Shown: positions 32,418-43,696 of the stretch, piece by piece
How positions within the stretch are numbered: the first letter of the stretch is position 1
Layout: each line of letters starts with the position of its first letter
Source: Gonocerus acuteangulatus
Taxonomy: Eukaryota > Arthropoda > Insecta > Hemiptera > Coreidae
Direction: 5' to 3'
Length of the DNA stretch: 64,000 nucleotides
Assembly (NCBI GenBank): GCA_946811695.1
Contig: OX328128.1
Location: 25,514,701 to 25,578,700, forward strand
Notes under the pieces: generated by a model
What the model was told of the DNA's origin: nothing
Databases searched by the model: none
The model's input: the letters and a program-made list of their open reading frames with translations, nothing else
Translations under genes and position numbers: made by a program

Positions 32418-33714
32418 CGGGAAAAAGTAGTACTTCCTTGTGTCACACCACATTATTTTTTCTGCCCTACATGTTTCGTGCTCAATTCATTCGCACCTCA
32501 TCAGGGGCACTTCTGCAACCAAATCCATTTTTGTACCTCCCAATATTAAACATATTTAAAATATACACAATTTTTTAAAAGTCCAGATTTTAAAATAACT
32601 TTAACACACATTTTTTAAAAGTCCTACCTTGCTAAGAAGTCCTCTCGTCTCCTCATGTATCTTCTACGGAGGCAGGGGTAATACTAGTCATGTCCTAAGC
32701 CTACCAATATGGCCGCGTCTTTATCTATATGTGGTATTTGTAAAGTCCGCCCGTTACAAAAATTAGGTCTTAATGTATTACAGAATGGAAAATTTGATGT
32801 ACGTTTCTAAGATCGGTCCTTTTATTAACAGCTGTTTTTGAATTTTTTAGAATGTAAATATTTTCTTTAATTTTTCTTTTCAGCGTGTTTCTTTCTTTGT
32901 TAAGTATTTTAACTTCTTTGAAATCAAAACAGTGCTTTTTTGATATTGCATGCTCCGTCAATGCGGTACCGTTTTCCTGTGTGTCAATGCTCTTTACGTG
33001 TTGTATAATTCTTTTACCTAATAATTGTGCAGATTCCCCAATATAACATTTGTTACAGTCGTTGCAGTTAATTTTATAGATATTATATTTTGTGTTTGAT
33101 GCATTAACCCTGTCTTTAATGTTACTAAACATATTCTGTATCTTGTGTTCATATTTCCAACTAATTTTACATATACCTTTACAAATTGTTTTTAGCCTAT
33201 TCGCTATAAGCGGGTGATGATTAAACGTAAAATATCGATTTATTGGATTTAAATCTTTGTCATTTTGGTTTTTTACAAATAATTGCTTTCTTTTTTGAGA
33301 AAATAAATGTTGATTTAACATGGTTTCTTCCATTACAGAGTTATTTTTAGTAAAAAAATGTTTTATTTCTGTTTGTACCAATAATCTTTTTCTTTTGTGT
33401 GCTCCTACCGAATTATCAATGTGTTCTCGCTTACGCTTATTATTTTTCCTACCTTTATCTTTCAATTCATTATCAATTTTAACTTTTTTAGAAGGCCTTG
33501 AGTCTACAATGGATTGAGAGCATTTTCTTTTTCGAGTACTTTGCAGATCCTTAAAAAAGTCATACGCTATATCAAATAGTTCGCGGTCATATTTACATTT
33601 ATCATTATTATTCGGTCGATCATTCAATCTTTTTGAATATATTATGATTTTTTCTGCTCTTTTTATTTGAAGTTCAATTAAACTGTTAGGGTAATTATTT
33701 TCTTTGAAAACCTT

Positions 33715-33718
<4 letters not shown>
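32414..33718 (-). mobile_element. PLE family B, 5'-truncated, between two (AT)n tracts
   Basis: Minus-strand element. The 3' region with a hammerhead core is at 32414-32510 and coding is at 32770-33718. Both boundaries fall exactly on (AT)n tracts (32363-32413 and 33719-33785). The same 3' region appears as a short head-to-head pair at 43624-43998. Confidence 0.75.
32462..32511 (-). ncRNA. hammerhead ribozyme motif (PLE family B)
   Basis: On the minus strand: TGCCC, CTGATGA (32504-32498), stem II GTGC/GCAC, GAAAC (32476-32472), AT, GTA, GGGCA. Stem I is five perfect pairs (TGCCC/GGGCA), stem III is AC/GT with a two-base loop, and cleavage would follow GTA. All core bases match the hammerhead consensus; it is the best-formed example here. 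Confidence 0.8.
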
Positions 33719-33786
<68 letters not shown>

Positions 33787-33816
33787 GAAATAAAAAACAT
33801 ATTGGTTCGAATGCAC
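32770..33816 (-). pseudogene. PLE family B RT tail / GIY-YIG endonuclease, 5'-truncated
   Basis: A 348-residue open frame. Residues 11-33 (IYIY...) come from the (AT)n tract and are not protein sequence; PLE homology starts near IRKVFKENNYP. A lysine/arginine-rich linker follows (SKKVKID, NNKRKREH, KRKRLL, about residues 100-170) that looks like nuclear localisation signals. Next comes the pre-endonuclease block (FTFNHHPLIANRLKTIC). The GIY-YIG domain covers about 244-330 (YNIYKINC, YIG at 258-260, Glu in KENIYI near 318). The whole RT catalytic core is absent, so the element is dead. The basic linker is longer than in PLE family D. Confidence 0.75.
33719..33785. repeat. (AT)n microsatellite at the PLE-B 5' boundary
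   Basis: About 33 units. It marks the 5' truncation point of the PLE. Confidence 0.95.
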
Positions 33817-33913
33817 TTCGATTTTTTTTAGTGGTGAATAAGTGGAAAATATTTTCTACCCTCTCCAAGGATGATTTGAAATGGTGTACTCCAGTGTAAA
33901 ACGAGGCACTACA

Positions 33914-34170
33914 ATATCGTCGATACAAATGCAAACTAACGAATATGAAAAAATTCATCTTTCATTGTCCATCTTTAATAATTTCTGTTGGACTTATTTA
34001 CGGCAAATTCTTCAATCTGACTTCACTCTATTAAAGGGAAAGTATTCCACTATCAAAAGGTCAAATCTGCCGAATATTTGACTATCCAAAAAGAGTTATG
34101 AATATATACTTTTCCACTCTGAAAAGTGGTGATTTTCATATTCGTTAGTTTGCTTTTGTATCGACGATAT
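33914..34170. mobile_element. MITE-2, full copy
   Basis: 257 bp with ~37-bp inverted ends (ATATCGTCGATACAAATGCA and GCTTTTGTATCGACGATAT). The terminal bases and the TAACGAATATGAAAA portion resemble MITE-1 ends, but the interior (ATTCTTCAATCTGACTTCAC, CTATCAAAAGGTCAAATCTG) is unrelated. A half copy lies at 24482-24697. Non-coding. Confidence 0.75.
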
Positions 34171-34685
34171 GATGACTTTAAAAAGCGCCGAAAAAATATA
34201 ATTTGTTACAAGCAAATTATTATTTAAACAGGTATTAGCAACTTCGTTAAATATTTGATAAATGGTTCAGACATTGTTTTGGACAGAAGCTGATAAAGCC
34301 CTTAAGAAAATCTTTTAAGCGCACATCTCGACCACACCATGACATACAAAAATCAAAGAAAACGGTGCTTCAGATTTCGGAAGCTTCCGGATCTGCTAAG
34401 ACGGAATGTTAAGAACTCATTAAATGTGTTTGGTATAGTTTTATCCTGCAAGGACAATAAAAGTCAATGCTATTTTAATTCTACGACTATGCAACGTCCT
34501 GCTCACTTTGTAATGTTATCTTTAACATTATTTTATTTTTAGTTATTTCACGTAATATTTTTTTAATTTTTTTATTTATCTTTATTGAAATTTACAACCT
34601 GTACAGACAACAACATGTAAATAGTACTGTAATAACTCATGGATACATAGGAGGGGAGAATACAACCATTGTTGAACTCCCTATT

Positions 34686-34686
<1 letters not shown>
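34171..34686. other. no gene seen
   Basis: AT-rich sequence with T runs near 34560-34575. Confidence 0.4.

Positions 34687-34742
<56 letters not shown>
34687..34742. repeat. (AT)n microsatellite
   Basis: About 28 units. Confidence 0.95.
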
Positions 34743-34747
<5 letters not shown>

Positions 34748-34922
34748 AAACGAAAAAGATGTAATAATGTTTGGCTCTTTTTCTGTGTTTAAATTTTTCA
34801 CTAGCTTAAGAAACAATTTATTTACAATATTTACAACATATACAAACATATATATACAAACATATATATAATCCTATTTACAAGAGAAAAAAAAAAGAAA
34901 AAAAAATTCAGTGTATATGGAA

Positions 34923-35589
34923 GTTATGTTATAATGTTGTCTTGGGGCCAGCGCCTTTGGAGACGACGTGGAGGAACTTCAGGGATTGTATCAGAGGAGA
35001 GGAGATTTCCAAGAGGATTCGGATGAGCAGAGAGTTATGTTATAATGTTGTCTCGGGGCCAGCGCCTTTGGAGACGACGTGGAGGAACTTCAGGGGTTGT
35101 ATCAGAGGAGAGGAGATTTCCAAGAGGATTCGGATGAGCAGAGAGTTATGTTATAATGTTGTCTCGGGGCCAGCGCCTTTGGAGACGACGTGGAGGAACT
35201 TCAGGGGTTGTATCAGAGGAGAGGAGATTTCCAAGAGGATTCGGATGAGCAGAGAGTTATGTTATAATGTTGTCTCGGGGCCAGCGCCTTTGGAGACGAC
35301 GTGGAGGAACTTCAGGGATTGTATCAGAGGAGAGGAGATTTCCAAGAGGATTCGGATGAGCAGAGAGTTATGTTATAATGTTGTCTCGGGGCCAGCGCCT
35401 TTGGAGACGACGTGGAGGAACATGAGGGATTGTATCAGAGGAGAGGAGATTTCCAAGAGGATTCGGATGAGCAGAGAGTTATGTTATAATGTTGTCTCGG
35501 GGCCAGCGCCTTTGAAGACGACGTGGAGGAACATGAGGGATGGTATCAGAGGAGAGGAGATTTCCAAGAGGATTCGGATCAGCAGAGAG
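34923..35589 (-). repeat. 111-bp tandem repeat, six units, from a Jockey ORF2 end
   Basis: GTTATGTTATAATGTTGTCT starts at 34923 and recurs every 111 bp to about 35478. On the minus strand each unit encodes the C-terminal end of the LINE protein (PNPLGNLLSS, VPPRRLQRRWPRDNIIT) followed by a TAA stop. The LINE tail, stop included, was therefore amplified in tandem. The long + frame through the array exists only because 111 is a multiple of three. Confidence 0.85.
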
Positions 35590-35770
35590 TTTGGTGTGGA
35601 ATGTTAGGAATCGGTATTTGGCTAGTTCTTGTACGGTTGGGATTTGCAGGTCTCGATGGATAGTAGAATTAGAAACATAAAAAGGAGCATCAAGGATTCT
35701 ATGGAGGACCTTTGATTGGAAGCGCTGTATTATATTGATATTTGATGGTTTCGCTGTTCCCCACAACGTA
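35479..35770 (-). pseudogene. Jockey-clade LINE ORF2 C-terminus
   Basis: About 97 residues: LWGTAKPSNINIIQRFQSKV, LDAPFYVSNSTIHRDLQIPT, RFLTFHTKLSADPNPLGNLL, ending RRWPRDNIIT. This WGTA...FQSKVLR...DAPWYV...RDL-IPTV block is typical of the end of Jockey-type ORF2. Everything upstream is missing, because the fragment starts at LWGTA near 35770. Downstream it runs into the 111-bp array. Confidence 0.8.
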
Positions 35771-35784
35771 AATATTTAATAATA

Positions 35785-35940
35785 TAATAGTAAGGTATAA
35801 TATTTTGACTTTAATATTCACCACTATTAGGTTTTCCCCCACCTATGTTTTATTGTTAATTGTTAATGGCAGTCCTTAAGAAATGTAAAAGCATATCACC
35901 CTTGTTGCGGTGCTCCAATAAATAAATACAATTTAAAAAA
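35785..35940 (+). mobile_element. LINE 3' UTR fragment
   Basis: GTTAATGGCAGTCCTTAAGA, then TTGCGGTGCTCCAATAAATA and an A-rich tail. It resembles the ends at 52678-52730 and 21490-21525. It carries no coding sequence. Confidence 0.45.
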
Positions 35941-36028
35941 AGAAGTATATAGGCCCATGTAGTTAGTTTGCGAAGTCTCCGTGGTCAGTTAAATACGTCT
36001 TCAGCGCATGAGGCTTATAGATGCAAAA

Positions 36029-36237
36029 CCGCATCTATCCAATTTTCAGCTCATAACGTTTTGTTTTTTTTTCAAATCTGTATATAAAAATCACCAACGT
36101 TATAATATAGTACAGTATAATATTCTGCATTATACTGTTCTATTTTATAACGCTGGTGATTTTCGATATCAAGTAGGTAGGATTGGTACAGATTTGAAAA
36201 AAAAAAACATTATGCGCCATAAATTGGATAGAAGCGA
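36029..36237. repeat. ~205-bp imperfect palindrome (foldback)
   Basis: GCATCTATCCAATTTTCAGC with the following AATCTGTATATAAAAATCAC is mirrored by GGTGATTTTCGATATC, CAGATTTGAAAA and AAATTGGATAGAAGCG. The centre lies near 36130. It is non-coding and probably a foldback MITE. Confidence 0.6.
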
Positions 36238-36239
36238 TT

Positions 36240-39200
36240 TTGTCTTTAAGGTTGTATTGAATTATTAGATAAGTGCTTAAATTTTTGTTATTCCTATTGC
36301 ATTGTATCATTTGGTTTTCAAACCTGAAGAAAAAAAAAAAAATGCAAAATCTAAAGTGCTTTATGATACAAGAAACCTTAAGCGTACTCCCACCCAACTT
36401 ATACAATATGTTATGTTCTTGTTGGCACAGTCTCTTCGCAATCCTTCAGCAGACTATAAAACACTTCACCTTATTCTAGTTTATTGATGTATGAGTAATT
36501 CCCCACAGAAATTCCAATTCGGAGCAGTTTAATGTGACATTAAGGTATGTTTGTTGTAAAGGACCCCGAGTTAAGCACGCCGTGGAGGGCGAAACGGCGA
36601 AGGGGGGAACATTGTCGAGGAGTTGGGGGATTATATTTGGCCCGGAGATATTCCAGGAAAATGGCTGCCTTTTGTTCCAGCGAAAACCCTAGAGACACAC
36701 CTCAAGCCGGGTATGTAGTCAGCCGAGCGTGGTAGGTGAGTTTTGTAAAATATCTCTAAGACCGTTCGAGCAACACAACTACTTTACCTAATAATGTGTG
36801 ACGTAAGCAGGTTTTTGGCCAAGGGGTGGGGCCTCGAACCTCGCCGGGCTCCGAATCCGATTTCACGCCGGATTTAAACGCAAAGATCGCGAACGTTTTC
36901 CCCCAACCCACCTTGCTCGCTACAAACTCTCCTTCCTCCTTGTTTTTAGTTAATCGCCCGACAACTTTTGATTATTCCTCCGACGATGAATCTCCAACAA
37001 CTTCGACATAGTGTCCCCGGAATCCTCTTATTTTTGTAAGGCTTATCCCCTCTCACCTGGGAGTTTGTCGGGAAGTACTTAGCGAACTCTAGCCGCAGAG
37101 CTTCGAACCCGAGACAAAGACTTTACAGTGAATTTGTTTTCAATTTAGGGAGGCACCCTGTGGTCTGTGGGTTGAATTATTACAATGGAGGGGGGCGCTT
37201 ACCCTCATTAACCCTCACCCCAAGGATTAGGAACGTTAAAAACATCCCTCTTCTCCTTCCACTTGACTCAACCTTATACAGCCTTATAGGACTTTTACCA
37301 ATGAATCACTCTACGTTTCTTTTACTCTTAACTTCTTTAAGCTCTGATTCCAAAAGAAAAAAAATTTAAATACTTAACAACTGTTTCGTTGAATTTAAAC
37401 AAAAGTCCAAGTCAGGACAGACCGCAGGCTTCATAAAGTTTTCATTTCGTTTATTTGTGTACAAAAAATAATATTGTTCATTTCATTTTCATTTTTTTTT
37501 CTCAACAAGAAATAAAATTGAACCTACTTGGGCGCTCTTTCGTTTCGGGATAGTTCTTAAGTCTTGCCCAGATGGACAGAAAAAGTCTTATAGCTCTGAT
37601 ACATGAGAGAATTGTCAGACAATGACCCTCGACATTTAATAATGTGGACTTCGTATGAAACGTCTGAGAACAATTTTCTTTCGATTTTTTTTTTCGTTAT
37701 TTTTTCATTTTGAAAACGTGCCCCTTGGCAGGATAGCTACTTCGATGATCTCCCATTTAATAGATGCGAGTACGAATCCTGCTTGTGGTAGATTTAATTT
37801 TTCAGCGAGGAAGTTGCTAAAAAAAACATTTTCAAGATCTGGCATGCAGGTGTTGTTGTTGATAGATTTTTACACGGCAGTGTTTGCGGAAAGTGACTAA
37901 CGCCACTATAAAATTAGTACTTAAAGATAAATATACTAAAGAAATATAAAAAGTGTTCGTGGGGGGATTTGGAAACTCGAGGAGTCTTCTAATTTCAGTG
38001 TTGAAAGTAAATTGCCAAAGAAAACGAGATAATTCTGGAAAGACTTTACGTCCCCTATTTGACGTTACCCCGAATATTGCTTGGACGTACTGAAAGTGTA
38101 CAGGTGGACACACTATTCTCCATTGACCAGAAAACGGGGCGTCACAATTAACCTTAAATTTGGTGTAATGGTTCCTCTAAGTCAGCTTTCTCAGTTTTAT
38201 AGTCTAAAAGCTGATTGAATTCTTCGAAATTGCTTTGGTTCAAATAGATAATGTTTAGGAATCTAGTAAAATCAACGTCTACGCCACTGTTTTTTCATTA
38301 TCCAAAATTATAACAAGCAGCGATCCCAACAAGGTCACACATTTTTAGCAACAAATGATGGACAAGGTATTCGTGTAAATACCAAACGATTTATTTACTT
38401 TGTTTGGGTTCATGTCTTTATAAAGTCTCTTGATATTTTATCCAAGTTTGTACAAAGCTTTAAGTCTTCCTGTAGTTATTCTCTGGATTGGTTACTGTCT
38501 TTGAATAGGATTTGGATCAGATTGCTAACACAAATTGGAGCTTGACTTATTCGACATCTTTGATATTAAAAGGTAGACGTATTTTTCATGATGTGCATAT
38601 TCAGGATCATTTCCTCCCTAATCCTCCATGCTACATCGAGGAAGCGTTGTAAAAAATTAGACTTTGCCTTGCAAGGTGAGTTATTTAGCCTCCGTGACAG
38701 AAGTGGAGATAAGGCCTAGATTAAGAGAGCCCCGCTTGGAGCGCTGCTGTTCCACGGTTAGGTCGGTTAATAGCGCGTGTCCTCGTTTGTGCGTCGCTCT
38801 TCTGGAACCCCCTGTCACATTCTGACAGCCTCCGCCGGATTTCGTACACCCTCTGATGAGCTTTTCACAGCTACATGGATCTTTATGGTCTCTGGGAAAT
38901 TACTGATTATTATTATCATGAATTTGCGGTTCCTTTGATGTTTTTGGAACTTACAAAAATTACGCTTTGTCCCGTAAATTATGAAGTTAATTACTATGGC
39001 ATTCGAAGGCATTATGGGTTGTGGAAAGACAAAGAGAAAAATTTGTCTTTTTTAAAGAAGTCTTTTAAGAGGTATTTCCAGCAGTTATCTGCTATCAGAA
39101 AATACAATCTGAAGCCAAATAAAATGCCTTTAAGGGCAGAAAACTGCCACTAATCACCATCATTGTATACTGCTGTTACCAGAGTAGCAATATAGTAACG

Positions 39201-40420
39201 GTTATCAGGTACCTGTTCCTGAATAACAGTTACTAGGAAGGAGGTAACAAGCACTCAATAAATACTAGGTCGTAAAATTAAAGTAATTTATTATTTCAGC
39301 AAACAAGACAAAATAAATAGACCTTCATGCATGATTAAATGATAAAAGGCTACTGTGAATAATAAATAAAAGTCTTCTGCTTGAAGCTAAATATAAAAAA
39401 GAAAACATGACAGGCAAAAATAATAAAAGAGAATATTCAGAATAAAATAATAAATAAAATAGGAAATCTTTATAAATAATTAACATTCAATACTTGCTTA
39501 AATAATATGGCGAGTGCACTCATTAAATAAATAATACTCATTAACAGCTAATGGCCATAGATAAAAGTCGTTTGGGCATGCCCCCATGGTTTGTATTAGA
39601 CCATAAATTGTCCCGCACAGTGTAACTTGGCAATATAACATTGTTCGCTAAATAAAAACACGAGCAACTGCAAAAACGTGCGATTCCTGGAATCCGAGGA
39701 GCAGCGGCTTTATCCAGCGCACAATGAAGCCTTACTTCTCAGGCTCCTACAAAGAGGTACGGGCAACAGATGCGATTATTCGCCGATGACGGTAGCTCCC
39801 GCTACACTCCTTTCAGGTTACTGCTTAGTTTTTTTTTTGTTTTTTTTAAGGGCTATCAGCAATTGGGCTATCTACAGGATGTCACACATTTATAAGGCCA
39901 AAAGCACGCGGACAGTCCCCAATTCAGGTACTGGTCATTGGATATAAACTCTTAGTCCTTTATGTAGAGCTACACTCTTTTTCTAGAAATCTACCATTAA
40001 AAAACCTTAAGCGCAACAACTTGTTTCACGAATTTTGCTAAAAAAGCAATGCGGATGATCCTGGTTAAGGAACCTGACCTTGCGGTTTTATGGTAACCCT
40101 AAAGTCGACATTCATCGTCGGATTGTGAGATTGATGTCCACCACGCGCAAGGATCAAAAACCCTAAAACGTCTAACTTACAATTATATAATCTTTGTGAC
40201 TGTCAGAAAATCGTTTGAATAAATATGGCCTTCGCTGAACCCGAAGAAAGTCGTGTCTGCTTATTCCGAAGGGTTTTATAATGTTGTCTAAGACTCCGGA
40301 TCGACTCTAAGAGAGAAACGACGGCCAAAATCGTCTTGACACAAATCCTCAACCGGTCGATAGGCGAAGGCTAAAAGGTTTCGCTTCCATTACGTATTCG
40401 TCTTTTAGAACACAACCCCC
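36240..40420. other. no gene seen; several GC-rich patches
   Basis: No repeat shared within the window was found in this 4-kb stretch. 36540-37130 is GC-rich with short frames lacking recognisable domains. 39300-39560 is very AT-rich with AATAAATA words. It may hold intronic or intergenic single-copy DNA. Confidence 0.4.
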
Positions 40421-40481
40421 CCCCCTCCCTCACTCCATCTCTCTCTCCCTCTCTCACTCACTCTCTCACTCTCTCTCCTCT
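40408..40481. repeat. CT-rich simple sequence
   Basis: C run followed by CTCTCTC/CACTCACTCTCTC words. Confidence 0.9.
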
Positions 40482-40873
40482 GTATTTCTACAGCATAATC
40501 TCGTTAGTTGAGGTTTTAGCAGAAGCCTGAGAGTTGTTGATTCGTCTTGAGCCACCCACCCCCTCTCTCTCTTCGCCGAGTTGCTATTTCTTCCTCGGGC
40601 TCAGAGCCCCCGCGGGGGGTGGAGTCCTAAGACGCTTACCCCGCCTACGGAGAGGGCGAAGACAATGGTATTAAATGATAATTAATTAATATGTGTGAAC
40701 CTTGAATAAGGTCGAGTTCTCATGGTTGGGATTTCACAGATCCCGAGAAGGGTATTAGCTGACGTGTGGATTGAGGAGTTGGAGATATGGGGAGAAGAGC
40801 TTTCCAACAAAGCACCTGTTTAAATCCCAAAGCATTAATTTATACCAAAAACAAAAATAATTCCCCTAACAGG

Positions 40874-40924
40874 GTCTCCCCGTGGTCTAGTGGCAAACGC
40901 CTTGGATTCAACAGCAGATAATGG
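40874..40924 (+). mobile_element. SINE family S2 head fragment
   Basis: GGGTCTCCCCGTGGTCTAGT (A-box region) and GCCTTGGATTCA match the 5' end of the S2 SINE at 54436. The match stops before the B box, where the LINE fragment begins. Confidence 0.55.
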
Positions 40925-41277
40925 CCACTGGGATGAGGTATCTTAGGAGAGTAGCAGGCAAAACTAGGCGGGACTGCGTGAGAAACGATAGTATCCGAGA
41001 CAACCTAGGCATGAGGCCAGTAAAAGATACTCTCTGGGAACGCAAGCTAAGGTGGTTCGGTCAAGTTAGCCGTATGGAAGATGACAGGAAAGTGAAGTGG
41101 CTGATGAAGGCAAGACCGTACGGTAAGCGACCAGTAGGCAGGCCAAGGCATACTTATGAAAGCCATATCGAGAAGATAATTAGAGATAAGGGCAGTTCTA
41201 TACCTGAAGCAAAACGAACGGCCCAGGATAGACAGCTTTTCAAGAGATGGGTCGAGGCTAATCCACTCCACGCTTAA
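40925..41277 (+). pseudogene. LINE ORF2 C-terminal fragment (RTE/CR1-like type)
   Basis: A 118-residue frame ending at the stop 41275-41277: MRYLRRVAGKTRRDCVRNDS, IRDNLGMRPV, ERKLRWFGQVSRMEDDRKVK, GKRPVGRPRHTYESHIEKII. The pattern MRFLRR-x-G-x-TR-D-x-RN...LRWFGH-x-RM...RP-GRPR is the familiar end of many LINE reverse transcriptase proteins. The catalytic domains are absent. The clade is uncertain. It joins SINE-like sequence at the left without a gap. Confidence 0.7.
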
Positions 41278-41309
41278 GGGCACAAAGAAGATAGAGAAGG
41301 AAGTCTAGA

Positions 41310-41640
41310 AAACGGTTGGGCAATCGTGGTAAGTGGACAATATGCATTCGAAAGCTTTCTAATTTTCCTACAAGAACGGTTTTGAAGTAATATTTCATAG
41401 GATTTCGTTCTTTAGGAAGGTTCCATTTGTCTCTGTTTGCCTCCGTTGTGTTTTTTTAATAGCATTTAACAGTAAATGAAATTTTCGCTAATAATGTCAA
41501 TTTTGTGTTGTTGTCCCCTTGAAATATTGCATCTCTTTGGGATTTTACTTTCCCTTTTTTACACGTGTTTACATCGAAACGAAATATTAACTGTTTCTAT
41601 TATAACCTTAGTGTACTAAGAACGGAAACGCGCTAAGATG
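41310..41640 (+). repeat. dispersed repeat R4, copy 1
   Basis: ACGGTTGGGCAATCGTGGTA, AGTGGACAATATGCATTCGA and later AAGTAATATTTCATAGG match 63710-63830 in the same orientation. Confidence 0.5.
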
Positions 41641-42900
41641 ACGTATTTCCTGTAAAACATTCCTCGCATGTTCACCTAATATTTCTTCCCCAAGCCTCCT
41701 CACCAAAAAAATATTCGTTAAATTTCCTGCGGAAAACATCCGCACGCAAATTTAGATATGACGATTTGAGGAGAAGGACAGACTGTCATAGAGATAAGTC
41801 GGATGATCCGTTCTGTCGGAAGTAGCTATTGTTGTTTGGGGGGATTCAAAGCTCGAGTCCTTTCCGGTGGGTGTTATGTCGCTCTGGGGGGGGGGGGGGG
41901 GGGGTTGAGAAGGGTTCGTTTCAAAAGGGTCCAGGTATGGTAGACTGACACATGGCAATGTTTTGGCGGCAAGTTATGTTGTTTCCCGCCAAATCCTCAG
42001 ACATTAAAAGGCAGCATAGCTTTGAGGAATATAGTTTTATAATGTAAGAAGCCGCTTACAAAACAGGGAAAATATTGTATAAAAATGATATTTCGAAAGC
42101 CAATTGTTCTATACTTCACAAAAATTATATATACCTACCACTAGAAAAAGGGCTTTGATCTGAATCCTCATCTTTCTCAGGCTAGTTAATAACACACAGG
42201 GAGTTTCGATCCAAGGAAACTAAAATTACCAATACTTTTGCCTTATATCAATTTTGGGCATCAAGTCTGCAAAATTATCATCACTATTTAACAATTTTTC
42301 AACTTGTATTAACCTAGTTCAAAAAAATAATACAGCAAAATACTAAATGTTTTTTGCAAGCTTTGCGAAAGACTTCAGAGATAAACATGCAAATCGGGCT
42401 CACAATAATGGAATTATGATTTTTGTAATGCCTTCTGTAGTTTCCAATCTTTTAAATTTTCGTGTTATTTAATTGGTTTCAGCAATGTAAAAATAAATAA
42501 ATTTTAAAATACCGATCCATTTTCTGTGAAAATGTTTTTATGTGAATATTTTTGCGACTCCACCAACACGAATAACGTTTTTAAAAACGTGAAGGCTTAA
42601 TTGCTCTTAATGTAAATAATTATGTATGTATATTTTTATATTATGATGTCGAATTTTGGGTTTTTATAGGTTTAATTGCTCTTCTTCGCCATTGTTTAAT
42701 ATTTTTCATGTTCTGTGCTATTATAGTTTATGAATATAGTGAACATATGTATATTATTAAGTACGCATGTTCGTTTGTGTGTGTGTGTATATATATAATC
42801 ATAAACTTTTTAATAAATTTAGTATAAACATTAAAGCCAATTACGTAAATATATGGCATAATAGAATAGTAACAAAATAAGTAAATAATAGAATAAGAAT
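41640..42900. other. no gene seen
   Basis: AT-rich apart from a run of about 18 G at 41887-41904. No element recognised. Confidence 0.4.
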
Positions 42901-42909
42901 AAATATATT

Positions 42910-43480
42910 AAAAAAATAAATAACACAGGTACAAAAGAAAAAGTAATTTTTTTCCAAAGACACCTTATATATATTATTATGTATTTTTACAAGCTGAATC
43001 CGAATCCCGTGCCTATTTAACCCCATCGCGTCAGGTTTAAGAGCATTTGAACGTCAAATTTCGTATGAAGTCGTTTACGAAGAAAGAAATAGAGCTTCCG
43101 TGGTTTTGAGGGTCGCTGAATTTGAATCCGAGGTCTGTTTAATCCCATGCGCAAAAAATAAAGGTCATTTCAAGGGAAAAAATGTATATTTTGCAAGAAA
43201 TGAATCAGCAGTTAAAATTCATTTCTTGCAAAATAAACATTTTTTTCCTTGATATTGCGCCGATGTGCTGAAACAGACCCCGGATCCGAATTCAGCGACC
43301 CTCAAAACCATGGAAGCTCTAGTTATTTCTTCTTTAAAGACTTCATACGAAATTTGATCTTCAAATGCTCTTAAACCTGACGTGCTGGACAACAGACAAC
43401 GGATTTGCATTCAGCAGATCGAAATACATAAGAATATATTCTGACGGATGTCTTTGGAAAAGGCCACTTTGTTTTGTGTG
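42910..43480. repeat. ~570-bp imperfect palindrome
   Basis: The left arm contains TTTCCAAAGACACC (42952), AAGAGCATTTGAACGTCAAA (43039), GAGCTTCCGTGGTTTTGAGG and TTGCAAGAAATGAAT. The right arm has the complements in reverse order, ending TGTCTTTGGAAAAGG (43450). The centre lies near 43210. The arms are about 80-90% alike. It is non-coding; the nature of the arms is unknown. Confidence 0.75.
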
Positions 43481-43515
43481 TGTGCTAATAGGAATAGATG
43501 ACAACCACTATTTAT

Positions 43516-43518
<3 letters not shown>

Positions 43519-43585
<67 letters not shown>
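43519..43585. repeat. (TA)n then (TTA)n microsatellite
   Basis: About 33 TA units followed by TTATTATTATTATT, just left of the PLE-B pair. Confidence 0.95.
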
Positions 43586-43589
<4 letters not shown>

Positions 43590-43696
43590 ATTATTATTCT
43601 TGTAGATGACCCAAAATATTTCTTAATGCGTTTTGTTCTTTTAGTCTTAGGGTCGGAAAAAGTAGCACTTCCTTGTATCACAGCACTTTATTTTGC

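Noticed and set aside
34942..35607. 221-residue + strand repeat protein (six 37-residue units)
   Set aside because: It is the antisense of a tandemly repeated Jockey ORF2 C-terminus; the frame stays open only because the unit is 111 bp.
36826..37011. Small protein ending DYSSDDESPTTST
   Set aside because: Low-complexity, no homologue I can name and no initiation or splice context.
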